A DNA stretch of 64,000 nt from Perilla frutescens (Eukaryota; Streptophyta; Magnoliopsida; Lamiales; Lamiaceae): NCBI GenBank assembly GCA_026008535.1, contig BRKX01000014.1, positions 51,695,006-51,759,005 of the forward strand, read 5' to 3'. Below are positions 46,614 through 59,005 of the stretch, one piece after another. Made by a program: the position numbers and the translations under genes. How positions within the stretch are numbered: the first letter of the stretch is position 1; every line of letters begins with the position of its first letter. The notes under the pieces were generated by a model. It had not been told where the DNA came from. It saw nothing but the letters and a program-made list of their open reading frames with translations, and did not search any database.

Positions 46614-47068
46614 CAGACATACATAAACCATTGATTACAATTTTTTTTTATTAATTTACAAAATTAATTTTATTTTATACTCCATCCGATTCGTTTTGTT
46701 TGTTGTTTTAGAATTTTAATATAGAATTAACAATTAATTTTTTGGACTAATATATCCCTCCCTTTTATATTACATAAAATTCTATTCACTTATATTTTCC
46801 TGAAAAGATGAACAAATTTTCTCTCTACATATATTTGTAAGGTTAAATTAGAAGAGAGGGGGTGTTAAAATATATTAAAAAATAAATATTTTGACACAAA
46901 AGAAAAAACCAAAAACAACAAACAAATGAAACGGGGGGAGTATATATATATTTATATATTTGGTTGACATCATTCGAAATTAAATTATAACTAATGTCGA
47001 ATTTTGTTGATTCGAATATTTTGAGCTTGTTATTTATCCACCACCAATTACAAAAAAAGAAAAGAATA

Positions 47069-47099
<31 letters not shown>

Positions 47100-50000
47100 T
47101 GATAATCGAATTTTAGTAGGATTTTTGTTTTTTCAGATTTTCATTCTTTTTGTTGAAAGTCAAAACTTGATAATAAAAAACTAACAATAATCCAAAAAAA
47201 AAAAATAAGATTAAAATATATTTTCAAAATTTTCAAATTTTTATTAAAAAATTCTAAATAAAATTTTAATAATAATTTATAAAATAATAAGAATAATGAA
47301 TGAAAAAATCGAATAATAAAAATGGTCTAATCGCAAGATTCCTACAGGTAAATAATCAGAATAATTGTCCCTTTGGGGATGGTCTAGTGGTGGAGTGGTG
47401 TTTCTTGAGGCCAAATGTCTCAAGTTCCCACCATCAACACCACTAGGTGTGAGCCTATCACACCTAGCTTGTCAAGTGTGATTTACCTCTCGTGTGTAGA
47501 TTTGCAGACTATTACACAGGGACAGAATTTACCCAGTATGTACCACTGTAGCGGTTGTGGGTTACCCTCAATATAAAAAAATAAAAATAAAAATAAAAAT
47601 AATAACACCTACTCCACAATTTTCTTATTCCGAGGATTTGATTACTTTCTAAAATTCCCAAAAATGGAAGGAAATGTAGAAATTTAAAAATAAGGAATGA
47701 GATAAATATTTAAGGCTAGATTCATTGCCAAACAAAGGAGGGTATAATTAATTACTAGTATATGTAACTAAACTATATTACGTGTATATTGCGTGACATG
47801 GTAAAAATGAAAATATATACATGTCGGAAGTGGGATAAAAATCTCAGTACGGTGAAGTTGCCACTTTGACAATGCCTAGCTTAAATGGACATATCTATAG
47901 AGAATCTGTTTCATAACTTCAATCCATATTTATGAATTGTTGCTGCTTACTCTAATGGATCTTTAGGAGAAACGAAGCAAGCAAAAGACAATGGTAGGCA
48001 TGGAAGATGAGGTAGAGGGCATGATTGGGTATCTGAGGCAACAAACGCCAATGCGGCTCGATGTGATCTCCCTCATCGGCAGCCCCGGGCTCGGGAAGTC
48101 GACATTGGCTTGGAAGATTTATCAGAACGAGAGCATGAGCTATCAATTCCCCACCCGCATTTGGATCTGCGTCTCTCAGATGTCCAACATGAGAGAGGTG
48201 CTCCTCAAAATCCTGACGAAATTCATGGCCAGCCAAGACGCGTCTGAACTCAGTGATGACCAATTGGTTCGAACAGTTAGGGCATGTTTGGAGAATGAAA
48301 AATTCTTGCTATTCCTCGACGATCTGAGGAGCGTTGTTATGTGGGATCAAATCAAGGTGGTTTTGCCACACGACAACGACAAGGCTAAAATCGTCATAAC
48401 CAGTCGATTTGTTGAAGTTGGGCAGCACTCTAGTTTTCCTCGAAGGCCGCACCAGCTCCGGTACCTAAGGGAGGAGGAAAGTTGGGATCTGCTTCAGTAT
48501 GAGGTGTTTGGGAATCTGGAAGACTGCCCCGCAGAATTGAGAGGGATCGGGAAAGCAATAACTATCAAATGTGGTGGAGTGCCGCTGACAATAATTGTTA
48601 CCGGAGGCATTCTCACGAACCTACTCACAGAGGTTAATTGTATCGAGGAATGGGAGAAGGTGTCCGAAAATTTGACTGCGGCGGCCTCGCGGAACGAGTA
48701 TGGAGTTCGCATAGTGGATGTTGTAGCATTGAGTTACCAGAGTCTGCCAGATCACATGAGAGAATGCTTCCTTTATTTGGGTGTGTTTCCTGAAGATTAC
48801 GAGATTCCGACTAAGATGCTGTCCCGGCTGTGGGTTTCTGAAGGATTCATACGCCCCAGGGAGGGCAGAAGCTTAGAGGAAACTGCGGAGGAGAATTTGA
48901 ATGAGCTCATTCAGAGGAATTTGCTGACGGTTGGGAAAACAAACCACGCGGGCAGAGTTAAAACATGTCGTGTTCACAACTTAGTTCATGATTTCTGCAT
49001 AACAGAATCCAAGGAACATAATTTATTTCAAGAGATAACAGTTCACGAGATAGCAGAAGCACCCGAGAGGTTTCGTCGTCTTTGCTTCAATCTGGACATC
49101 TCGAATTTCCTCTCCGGGAGCCCGAACGGTCCTCACGTACGTTCGTTTTTGCATTTTGAGGATCAACCTCTGGAGAAGCCAGAATATATATTAGCTATAT
49201 TGGATGGCTTCCCTAAGCTCAGGATTCTGGAGTTCAAGTTCATCAAATTGCACCAATTCCCTTCAAAGTTTATGAAACTAATTCATCTCAGGCGCCTCAC
49301 TCTGCATATTGATTATTCCCTCAAAATTCTCCCGGAAGCAATTTCCGAGCTATGGAATCTGCAAACCCTCGTAGTCGAGACATGGTCGCATTCAATCATA
49401 ATGAAAGCAAATATTTGGAAGATGTTTCAGCTCAGGCATCTCGAGACGAATGCAGCACTCGTCCTAGACAGTGAATGGGAAGGAGAGGCAGGGGAGAACC
49501 TTCAAACACTGAATAGATTGTCGCCCGATTCCTGCACCGAAGCCGTCTCCAGAAGGGCTAAGAACCTCAAGACGTTGGGGATTTACGGAAGACTGGCCGA
49601 TGCTTTCAGGACTAGGTTCCTGGAGAAACTCCATCATCTTGAAAAGTTGAAGCTGGTGAACACTTTGATCCATCAGGGGGCAACACCTGAGGATCGACTG
49701 CACACCCTTCCTCAACCGGATTGTTTCCCGCCAAATCTCAAGAGGCTGACATTGAGGAACACGTTCCTCGACTGGCAGCACATGTCCACATTGGCCATGA
49801 TCGGAAGCCTAGAGGTCCTGAAACTGAAAGACAATGCTTTCGTTGGACCGTCGTGGAAGGTCCATGGCTATAACTTTCCTAATCTCCAGCTCTTGCTCAT
49901 TGTGGACACAAATTTAGTTCTTTGGGAGGCTTCAGCTGAATCTTTTCCTAGTCTCAGGTATGACTTCCATCTTCCATTAGCCAACAAAACATGAAAGGAT

Positions 50001-50820
50001 GATTTCACTTTCGACCCGTTAGAATAGACTCAAAACACTTTTAGTCACGAATCTTACTTTTTTGGTCACATGTTTATTTTTCTGACTTTTTTAGTCCCGA
50101 AACTAATAATTCACCTCGCAACGGCTTAGGAATGTTAATTTTAAAACCAAAAAAGGTACAAAAATAAAATTTGGAACCGCAAAAGTAAAAAACATTATAT
50201 TACGTGCATTGTGATCGTATGATATGATATACATATGACATTTGCTTTCATTCTTCCAACAAAATATCATATCATATTTTCATTCTCTTATGTTTTCCGA
50301 TCTCAATCTTCACATATATTGTCCTAAATTTTATTTTCTCGATTTTTGTGGTCCCAAATTTTATTTTTTGACTTTTTTGATTCTATAATTAACATTCCCA
50401 AATAATTGTGAGATAAGTTATTAGTTTTGGGACCAAAAAATCAAAAAAATAAAATTTGAGATAAAAAATGTCGAGTAAATTTACAATATGACCAAAAAAG
50501 TAAGATCTGGGACTAAAAGTGTTTTGAGTCTATTTTAGTAGGGCTAAAAGTGAAATTATCTCAAAAATAAATTATGGTTGAGATTCAAAAATCAAGATGC
50601 ACAAGTAATATTCATGCAATTTATCAGGTATCTTGTGGTTGAGAACTGTGAAAACCTCATGGAAATTCCAGAGTGCATTGGAACAAATCTCGAGAAACTG
50701 GGAATAGAGCGTCTTCGCCATTCTGCAGTTGTGTCTGCCCAGAAAATTAAAGAAATGCAAAAAGGCAAATTTGCGGTTCCATTCAATCTCAACATAGGCC
50801 CTGCCTGTGAGACCAAGTGA
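44975..50820 (+). CDS. CC-NB-ARC-LRR disease-resistance protein with large introns
   Basis: Three exons, 44975-45448, 47967-49957 and 50628-50820, with GT/AG borders and frame kept, give 885 residues. Exon 1 is the Rx-like coiled coil (MAEAAVSFLLEKLKNVV) ending in an Asp run. Exon 2 holds NB-ARC: P-loop GSPGLGKSTLAWKIY, kinase-2 FLLFLDDLR, RNBS-B AKIVITSR, GVPLTIIVTGGIL, RNBS-D ECFLYLGVFPEDYEIP, and MHD position VHNLVHDFC (Asn for Asp). LRRs follow, finished by exon 3 (LVVENCENLMEIPECIG). It acts as a cytoplasmic effector sensor or helper. Intron 1 (2.5 kb) carries a Stowaway MITE, ATT/AAT microsatellites and a SINE. Intron 2 carries a foldback MITE. If intron 2 is retained, the protein ends early as YDFHLPLANKT. 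A CT repeat precedes the start codon. Confidence 0.9.
46556..46611. repeat. (ATT)n microsatellite in NLR2 intron 1
   Basis: About 18 ATT units. An (AAT)n run follows at about 47071-47099. Confidence 0.95.
46680..46940. mobile_element. Stowaway-type MITE in NLR2 intron 1
   Basis: The ends CTCCATCCGATTCGTTTTGT and the inverted AACAAATGAAACGGGGGGAG are flanked by TA (46678-46679, 46941-46942). Same subfamily as 44571-44811 (shared TTTGTTGTTTTA and AATATTTTGA.ACAAAA). Confidence 0.85.
47375..47602 (+). mobile_element. SINE in NLR2 intron 1
   Basis: It begins GGGGATGGTCTAGTGGTGGA (A box), has a degenerate B box (CTCAAGTTCCCACC), then a ~130-bp body and an AAAAATAAAAATAA tail. The head matches the SINE at 351 but the body is longer, so it is a different subfamily. 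The target duplication is unclear. Confidence 0.7.
50000..50560. mobile_element. Foldback MITE in NLR2 intron 2
   Basis: Long arms mirror each other: left GACTCAAAACACTTTTAGTC and TCTTACTTTTTTGGTCA; right TGACCAAAAAAGTAAGA and GACTAAAAGTGTTTTGAGTC. The loop has ATATCATATCAT words. It is the same family as the MITE split by the copia element (1316 and 10734). It fills nearly the whole intron. Confidence 0.85.
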
Positions 50821-52118
50821 TGGAGCTCCAAAGTGACATTGTTTTGATTCAAATAACTGCCCTTTGATTTTTAATCTTAATGGAGATGACAACAACTTTG
50901 AAATATTGTTTGTAGCATGTTGTCATGTTGTTCACTTGAGTTGTTGCTACTTGAATTTCAATATCACTTTTATAAACTTCATATTATAGTTTTTTTCTAA
51001 TGGAGTTTCACATGACAACTTTGCAAGGAAAGTATAGTATAAAAGCACTAAGGACGTGATTGGTACGAAGGAATGGAGTGGGAATGGAATGACCATTCCT
51101 ATCTTGATTCCAATTCCTTTGATTGGTAAGTTTTTTAATTAGGAATCACTATTCCTAAAGGAATCGATATTCCCTCTCGATTGGGATTAGTCATTCCTCC
51201 ACTACCCCATGGTATTACGTATTCCTAATCTTTTTAAAATTCGCTTATTTTTAACCATGACAAATTTATCCTTATAAAATATTTTTTTTCCTACTTTCCC
51301 CTTTTCGTATGTATTTTAACCTACAAATTGAAGATAAACAAAATCAATTGTTCTTTGTCTCTTTGGCGGCAGCAACTTTGCATTCATCGGTGCCCACGAC
51401 CGCCATAACTGCAACTACCAAGGTAAGCAATCGTTCAGAATAAAATCTAGTTATGTGGTTCGTTCTATTTTAATCGTGTCGGCCAGCCACCGAAACTGAA
51501 ATCGATTCTGAATAAGATTTTTTTTATGGTGTTTAGAAGTTTATAATAGAGTTGGTGGTAGTTAAGAAATTCGATGCAAAATCTGAACATAAGTTCAAGA
51601 ATATAGTTTATCCCCTAATCATGTGTAAGAATTAAGATTATATGAATTCACGTATTGTGGGTTTTAAAGAAAAAAAAATTATGAATTTCTCCTTAATTCT
51701 GTAATTGAGTTTCAGCCGTCTAAAATATGACTTTGGGAGAAGAACAGATTGCTACTTATATCATAGGACAGACATCTGAACCATCTTTAAATATATAGTT
51801 TTCAGCACAGTACTAAGGACATGAATGGTTCAATGATTATTTTTGTGATTTTGCATTTTTGATCAAAGGGTGGCTTCCTTGGTTCAACAATTTCTTTCAT
51901 GAATTTATTTTTTCGCAGTCCTACTATAGAATTGACAGAATATAGTTGAACTAGAAAAAGATCTAAACTCATATTTTGATCATCTCTAAACAACTCAATA
52001 ATTATAATATATTATATTATTTATCATCTCTCCTTTTGTGACTAGTTGTATTTTGATGGATTTATTAAATTTATATAGTCACTGTTATCTAACCGAGTGC
52101 AATACTTTATGTGGGTGC

Positions 52119-52126
<8 letters not shown>

Positions 52127-52155
<29 letters not shown>
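52127..52155. repeat. (AT)n microsatellite
   Basis: About 14 AT units upstream of the Harbinger transposase gene. Confidence 0.9.
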
Positions 52156-52158
<3 letters not shown>

Positions 52159-52335
52159 GTGTTGCTTATGGTATTTGAAGCTTACTTTTACCTCAATTTG
52201 AATATGATTTTAAATGACCTTCATTGAGTTCGAGTAACTTTGTTTAGTTTATATTTACATGTACAATATATCCACATTTTGTTTTAGAATTCTTAAAATC
52301 TCCTAATTGATACCTTAAATATTATATTTGCAGTC

Positions 52336-53713
52336 ATGGCAAGATTAAATTTAGCAACGAGAAATTCATCAAGGAGAAAGAAATACGTTGCAATGATGTC
52401 ATTATGGTTGAACATACTGCATTTGGTTAATTGGTTTTGCTTCATTGTTGTTAAGCACGTAGAATATCATGTTAAGTCAATTAGCTTGAAACCTAAATAC
52501 CATTATAACTTTTATGAGAGAAGGAAGTATATAAATAAAATAATTTATGTGAGTGATAGTGCATGTAGAAACACGACTAGAATGAATAGGCAGACATTTG
52601 TCCGCTTGTGCTCTAGACTTGAAGCCACTGGTATCATATGTTCTACCAAAAATATGTTGGTTGATGAACAGGTTGCTATGACTGTGCACATTTTAGCTCA
52701 TCACCAAAAGCAAAGAACTATAAATAATAACTTTGAGCGTTCTGGTGAAACAATTAGTAGACATTTTAGACGGGTAATAAATTCTATAATTTCAATTCAA
52801 GGAGAGTTACTTAAGAAACCTGAGCCAGTACCTGATAGCTGTACAGATAAGAGATGGAAATGGTTTAAGGTATGCTATTTCATTTACTTTTAGATAATTT
52901 AAAAAATGTAACAATATACTTATTTTAGTTTTATGATAGGGGTGTTTAGGAGCTTTAGACGGTACTCATATCAAAGTTCTTGTTCCTAAAGAAGACAAAC
53001 CTAGATATCGAACACGAAAAAGTGAAATCGCTACTAACGTATTAGGAGTGTGCTCGAAAGATATGGAGTTCATCTATGTTTTACCAGGATGGGAAGGATC
53101 AACTGCTGATGGAAGAGTGTTAAGAGATGCAATTACTAGAAGAAATGGTTTGATTGTTCCTCGTGGTAAGATTTACAAGTAAATTCTAAAAATATAAAAA
53201 ATACAAAAACTAATCACTAATGTATTGATTGTAAAAAATTGCGAAGGTTCATATTATTTGGTGGATGCTGGATATACAAATGGTGAAGGATTTCTTGCAC
53301 CATTTCGAGGTCAAAGATACCACTTGAATGATTGGAGCGAGAGACACAGGCCCACAAGTGCTGAAGAATTTTTCAATATGAAACATTCTTCTGCTAGAAA
53401 CGTAATAGAAAGAGCATTTGGTTTATTAAAGAACCGTTGGGGTATACTTAGAAGCCCTTCATTCTATCCAATAAAACAGCAAAATCGTATAATCATGGCC
53501 TGCTGTTTACTACACAATTTTATAAAACAAGAAATGGGTGGTTACCAAATGGATGATGAAGATGATGTTTTACCTGAAGGAGAAGACCATGCTCAAGACG
53601 AGCATGAAGAATTTGTTTCTTCAGTCGAACCATCCGATGAATGGACAAATTTTAGGAAAAATCTTGCAATTAACATGTTCAATACTTGTAGAGCTCAAAG
53701 AAACAATAGATAA
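52336..53713 (+). CDS. Harbinger transposase (HARBI1-like, DDE_Tnp_4)
   Basis: Exons 52336-52869, 52940-53165 and 53247-53713 (GT/AG borders, frame kept) give 408 residues. The N-terminus is a basic, helix-turn-helix-like DNA-binding region (MNRQTFVRLCSRLEATG, DEQVAMTVHILAHHQKQRT). The catalytic acidic residues sit in FKGCLGALDGTHIKV (first Asp, formed across intron 1), YYLVDAGYTN (second Asp) and ARNVIERAFGLLKNRWGIL (Glu). It cuts and joins the element ends in the nucleus and needs the Myb-like partner for import and end binding in the best studied cases. The ATG lies two bases after a TTTGCAG acceptor-like sequence, so a leader intron is likely. No lesion is seen. Confidence 0.92.
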
Positions 53714-53995
53714 AATTATGGATTTTGTAGTAGGAGGTTTAAATTTGATTTTTCATTATATTTCTGTTTCATTTTTGTAAAAGTACTTGATTAAAGTGTT
53801 TAAATATTATGATTATTTTATTTTTTTAATATTTTATGTTTATTGGTTGATGGTTGTTAAGCTATATATCAAGTGATATTGTTGAACCTATTGTTGTTTT
53901 GATTGTTCGTATGATAGTACAATAGTTTTTTTTGCTCTAATATTTCTTTAGTTACATTTTTCTTGTTTTGCTATATGATTATTACATAAAAAAGA

Positions 53996-54998
53996 ATGGA
54001 TAGTCAAAGTCAAGATTCAAGAGGACGCGGCAAAAATAAAAGAAAATGGAGGCACGACGAAGATGCCAAACTCGTTGAGGCACTTCTTGATATGGTGAAC
54101 CTTGGGACATATAAAGCTGATAATGGATTCAAACCTGGTTATTTAGCTTTCATTGAGGAAAAATTGCAAGTTTCTTTACCTAACTCAGGTGTGAAGGCCA
54201 AACCACATATTGAGTCAAGAATCAAGACATTAAAGAGAGATTTTAATATCGTATATGACATGTTGAATGGCTCCAATACAAGTGGTTTTGGATATGATGA
54301 GCTCAAGAAATGTATTACAGCTGAAAGTGATGTATGGGATGCCTATCTTCAGGTTAATTTGATTTATTTATTGCATTGATTTATATAGGAATTATTATTA
54401 TTATCTTTATCATTATTTTGTGTTTTCTACGCAGAGTCATCCTACTCATTCGACTTGGCGAAATAAACCATTTCCCTTTTATGAGGACTTGCTCATTATC
54501 TTTGGTAAAGATCGAGCAACTGGAAGTAATGCAGAAGGTCCCGCTGATATGATGGAAGATATACAGAGACAAGGAAATAACAATAGTGAAGAGAATAATG
54601 AAGATGCAATTGAAGATTTGGATGCTTCTTTTTCATTTTCTCCTTTGCACTCTCCAAGAAATGAAGGAGTTCAGCATCAAAAGAAGAAGAGAAAGATTGC
54701 AAGTTATGATAGCCAATTAATGACAATAGAGATCAAGGAAGCATCTTCAGCTATTGCAAGTGAAATTGCCAAGGCTAGCCAAATTTTTGGTAAAACTATG
54801 GGAGTTGACGCTGAAATTTCTGAAAAGAGACGAAAAATTCATGCTGAGATAAAAAAGATCCCAAATCTCACTGTTGCAGAAGTTATCAAAGTTGTGAGTC
54901 ATATTGCGAGTCATCCGGAGTTGATTGATGTATTCTTTAGCATGGATGAAGAAAGTAGAGAGCAATTAGTTAGAGCCATATTAAATGGTGAAATTTGA
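53996..54998 (+). CDS. Harbinger Myb/SANT-like accessory protein
   Basis: Exons 53996-54352 and 54435-54998 (GT/AG, phase 0) give 306 residues. The Myb/SANT-like domain is at about residues 15-115 (KRKWRHDEDAKLVEALLDMV, KPHIESRIKTLKRDF, DVWDAYL). It continues across the splice site into HPTHSTWRNKPFPFYEDLLIIFG, the trihelix-like end of this family. An acidic middle part, a basic KKKRK patch (probable nuclear signal) and a charged helical C-terminus follow. In PIF/Harbinger elements this second protein binds the element ends and brings in the transposase. It is about 280 bp downstream of the transposase stop. Confidence 0.9.
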
Positions 54999-55545
54999 TT
55001 TATTTATTTTTTTTTAGACAGCTAAAGTTCAGTTTAGTTTGCAAACTTATCTTTTGATTTTTAGTAGTTTGATCTATGTTACGAATATTTATTTTATCAA
55101 TTTATTTATTTTTATGTGTTAATGATTTTTAGTGGTTTGAATAATTTATCTGTACAGGTTGGTGTGGAAAATTAAGAATTTTTGGAAGGGTAAGTTTTGG
55201 TTGGATCTTGGTATTCGCTTATTTTTTTTTTTCAATGATTGATTCGGAGTTCAAATAATAAAAATACAAATAAAAATAAAATTTTGTATTGGATAAAGTA
55301 ATATTCTAATAAAGGGTATTTTAGTCATATGACATGAATTTATTCAATTCCTGCAACTTATTCTCGGATACCAATCATAAGATTGGAATCAATCATGGAT
55401 TAGCTATTCCATTCATCTCATATTCCTTATGCATACCAATCATAAGAATTGACATTTTTTTCTCATTCCTTTCCCATCTTCATTCCATTTCTAAGTTCAT
55501 TCCATTCCCATCTAATTTCATTCCTTCATACCAATCACGTCCTTA

Positions 55546-56366
55546 ATATGTTTTTGTATAAAATACAATATAGTTGGTATCGTGTGTCCTTATAAATAAC
55601 AACATCGGTCATATAAAAGTATTGATTACTGGTACAAATATGATGAGAATAATAATTGTAAGCAATTAAAAAAATATTGTATTAATGTTAACTATACTGT
55701 ATTAATTTCATATCTAACACGTGGAGTTTAGTTGAACATCATGGATAAATGAATAGTATTTGGCTTAATAATATTGAGAGGAAATAATAATTTAGTTAGT
55801 GGAAAACAATAAACGATAAGCATAGTTAATAAAAATAAAATAAAATAAATGTAAACAAAACCATGAATAAACTAAAAGAATAAAAAAAAACACTAATCGG
55901 AAAACGATATTTGTCTTGTCATTTGACGATATATTATATATTCCAACTAATCATAATTAGTAAATTGTATTTTAATTTGTTTTTTTCTCTAAAAATAAAC
56001 CAAAAACACGTGTCGCGCATCAAAGCGGGTTGGGCAGTACCCGTTTGGGCTGTATCCAATCTTCCCTCATCCCTGCCAAGTGCCAACCCACAGATAAAAT
56101 ATGAATATGAGAGCAATTTAATTTAATTTCAGTGATTTAGAAAGTTCTAATTTAGTTTTTTAGAATAAAAAACTCTTTTCCCCTATTTCTGAACTATCCA
56201 AATTAGTGTCGCGAAATCTTGAATTACTACGTCTATAAATAGTATAAAATGAAGATTGATAAATTAAAAAAAAAAAAAAAAACATATGATAGTAATACAG
56301 ATATGAGCATTAGTCCATATACAAAAAAAAAAATATTTCCATTTATCCAATATTGCAATTATATTC
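55546..56366. other. Intergenic, no gene visible
   Basis: AT-rich DNA. The open frame at 55911-56126 has no recognisable content. Confidence 0.5.
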
Positions 56367-56369
56367 TTA

Positions 56370-56834
56370 GGGCTCGTTTGCTAGACAGTACAATATAACG
56401 TTGAATATGTTTAAAATGAAAAAAAAAAAGAATATGTTTGAAATGAAATGTGTTATACCGTATAAAATATCAATATTATGTTTATTTTGATGTATTAAAA
56501 TATATGTATTAATAATATATAATTTGTTTAGATGTATTAGATTCTATATAAAATTTCAATTTCTAAAATATCCTTTATTAGTTACGATACATTGTGTAAA
56601 TATTCTATAATAAGATTTTTAATTAATATCTACAAGATTATTTTAGTCAGTAATTTTTAATAATTACGTATGGTATTATATATTCCATATGTAGAGTGTG
56701 ACATATTATATCATATAAATGGTTAACACATGTCGGATCCTTGCATAATCATGAGCTTTATTATCGTTGGTAAATATGATATTAGGGTGTTATAGTTATC
56801 TAATACAACCTCATACTACCTGGTAAACTAGCTC
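56370..56834. mobile_element. Tourist/Harbinger-type MITE
   Basis: The ends GGGCTCGTTTGCTAG and the inverted CTGGTAAACTAGCTC are flanked by TTA on both sides (56367-56369, 56835-56837). The interior is AT-rich and non-coding. Confidence 0.75.
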
Positions 56835-56837
56835 TTA

Positions 56838-57274
56838 AGGAAATAGTGCATACTGTCTATTTTGACGCGTTAAGATTCGAATTCCGAACAGAACCATAAT
56901 AACATAAAAAAAAATACAACTACACTATTGGAAATAAGTTTATGTTCAAATTTTGACCCGTTATAAAGTTCGACACAAGTTATTGGCTTTTGAATTTTCT
57001 CTCACGACTAATATACGTCGTACGTATTTAATATTGTCACTATTAATCCACATGTAAATCAAATATGAAATAAAATACGTAATTAGAACAGAAAAAAAAT
57101 GTGCAAAATGTTAATTCATCAATCGCACTTAATCCACTTTCATGGCTAGCTACCTAAATGTATATTCAATTATATACAAACAATGTTTAATTTTATACTA
57201 ACTAGGGTTATTTTTCAAGAAGATTTTACATCTACTAGATCAATTTTTTATTTTTATTTTTTGGCTGTCCTAGC
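56838..57274. other. Intergenic, no gene visible
   Basis: AT-rich sequence with no repeat or coding signal I could support. Confidence 0.5.
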
Positions 57275-57282
57275 AATTGTGG

Positions 57283-57806
57283 TAGGGCTGCTAATACGGA
57301 CAGGCTCGGGTACCCTACCCGGTTTTACCGGATACTCAGTCCCGGAAATCTGCCTAAAATGATACCCAACCCTGTTCCACCCAAGCTAATCGGGTATCCA
57401 AATACCTGGGCCGGGTATACGGGTCAAGAAAATGGGTACCCGTATAATCCGCTTTAAAAAAAATAAAGGCCACCACTAATTCCAATTTGTCTCTAAGCAT
57501 TTTCAGTACCCGTTGCCATCACTTTGCTTAACACTGTTGACATAGAAAGAAATAAATTAAGAATTTAAGAAAAATGAATAAAGAAATCAACATAGTATAA
57601 ATGTAATAAATGTAACAAACTATAAAATTTTACGAACCTCAAGAAAATTCTCTTTCAAGTTCTTCTTCTGCCACTTCATCATTTTTCTTCTCAACAAGAT
57701 GAGATTTCAACCAATATACACGAGAGTTTAGGGTTTTAGGGTTTAAGTTGCTTGCGTGAGTGTGACAAAGAGAGATTATTTTCTTTAATATTTAACTATT
57801 AAAATA

Positions 57807-57844
<38 letters not shown>

Positions 57845-58037
57845 AAAATTTTAAAAATCGGGTAGTTCGACGGATAAATCGGGACGGTACGGGTATACCC
57901 GGTACCCGGATAGCTTAAAAAAAATCCATCACCCGTACCAACCCCATTAATTTTGGGTATTGGGTACCCGATTACCCGCCGGGTTCCGAATCGGAATCGG
58001 GTTACCCGTATACCCGGAATCCGTATTAGCAGCCCTA
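57283..58037. mobile_element. hAT-type non-autonomous element
   Basis: The ends TAGGGCTGCTAATACGGAC and the inverted TCCGTATTAGCAGCCCTA are flanked by a perfect 8-bp duplication AATTGTGG (57275-57282, 58038-58045). GGGTACCCG/CGGGTATCC words crowd both subterminal regions. The middle contains an (AT)n run near 57810. Confidence 0.92.
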
Positions 58038-58104
58038 AATTGTGGTGGTCATTTTCCGTCTGACCATTAATCATAGTAAGCCAGCACAGTCAAAAGACTT
58101 AATG

Positions 58105-59005
58105 TCATGGTTGGTATGATGAAATGGAATGAAAATGGAATCATGATTCTCACGTCCATTCTCAATTCTATGGTTGGTATGATTTTTTAATTAAGAATGA
58201 TAATTCCTAAAGGAATTCCCATTACCATGAACATGGGATTACCCATTACTCCCCACCCCTGTAGTATTATGCATTCTCGATTATCAAAATAAATTTTATA
58301 TTTTGTTTTACAAAACTATACTTTATTTTTTGTATTAATAAATGAAATCTCATATCCTTATAGAATAATTTATTAAAAAAATAAAATTATAATAAATTTA
58401 ATATTATTTCTAAAAAAATAAAATAAATTAAATTGTAAAATAAACTAAAGAAAATTATATAAAAACTCAAAAGTCGCCAATCATTTTTACAAATTAATAA
58501 ATTTTTTTTTTTTGAAAAACTTCAAAATTATGTGACGATAAATAATATAAAATATTTCAATTTGAGAAATTTATGATTTTTTTTTTAAATCTCATTAATG
58601 ATTTATTAATGATTCATGAAATATATAGGAAAATATTGCATGAAAAATATACAAACTCACTAATCATTGGTGAATACTTACTAGAATGATACTCAATTTT
58701 TCACAAATGTTAATAAAGTAAAATCGCATATTATTCAATAATATGTTTTTAAAACATAATAGTATCACTTGAAGGAAGATTAATTTGTTCTTTCGAAACA
58801 AATAAGTCAATTCGTGTTTTTTATTTACTAATTATAAATTGTTATAATAAAATCAATTCATATATGTAAGTTTCATTTATATCTTATTACTTGTGATACC
58901 GGCTATATGAATAACAATAGTCATTCAATTTCATTCACATTATCATTCAATTACTAAATTCATTCCAATCCCACTTTATTCCATTCCGTCATGCCTATCC
59001 AAATT
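58105..59005. mobile_element. Possible Harbinger-derived MITE
   Basis: The left side reads GGTTGGTATGATGAAATGGA and the right side, inverted, reads ATAGGCATGACGGAATGGAA. Words such as GGAATGGAATGA and AATTCCTAAAGG recall the ends of the Harbinger element at 51052. The exact ends and duplication are not certain. Confidence 0.4.

Larger units (their letters stand above)
51052..55542. mobile_element. PIF/Harbinger transposon, apparently intact
   Basis: A 4491-bp element with inverted ends GGACGTGATTGGTACGAAGG and the inverted CCTTCATACCAATCACGTCC, flanked by TAA (left) and TTA (right), close to the 3-bp TWA duplication of this group. It carries both genes an autonomous element needs, a DDE transposase and a Myb/SANT-like protein, on the plus strand, each with clean introns. 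Subterminal GGAATGGAATG words abound. It lies about 230 bp after the NLR2 stop codon. Confidence 0.92.

Noticed and set aside
46430..47745. Large inverted-repeat element spanning NLR2 intron 1 (GGACTCGTTTGGTTGG end)
   Set aside because: A possible partner end near 47735 matches only loosely and no duplication was found.
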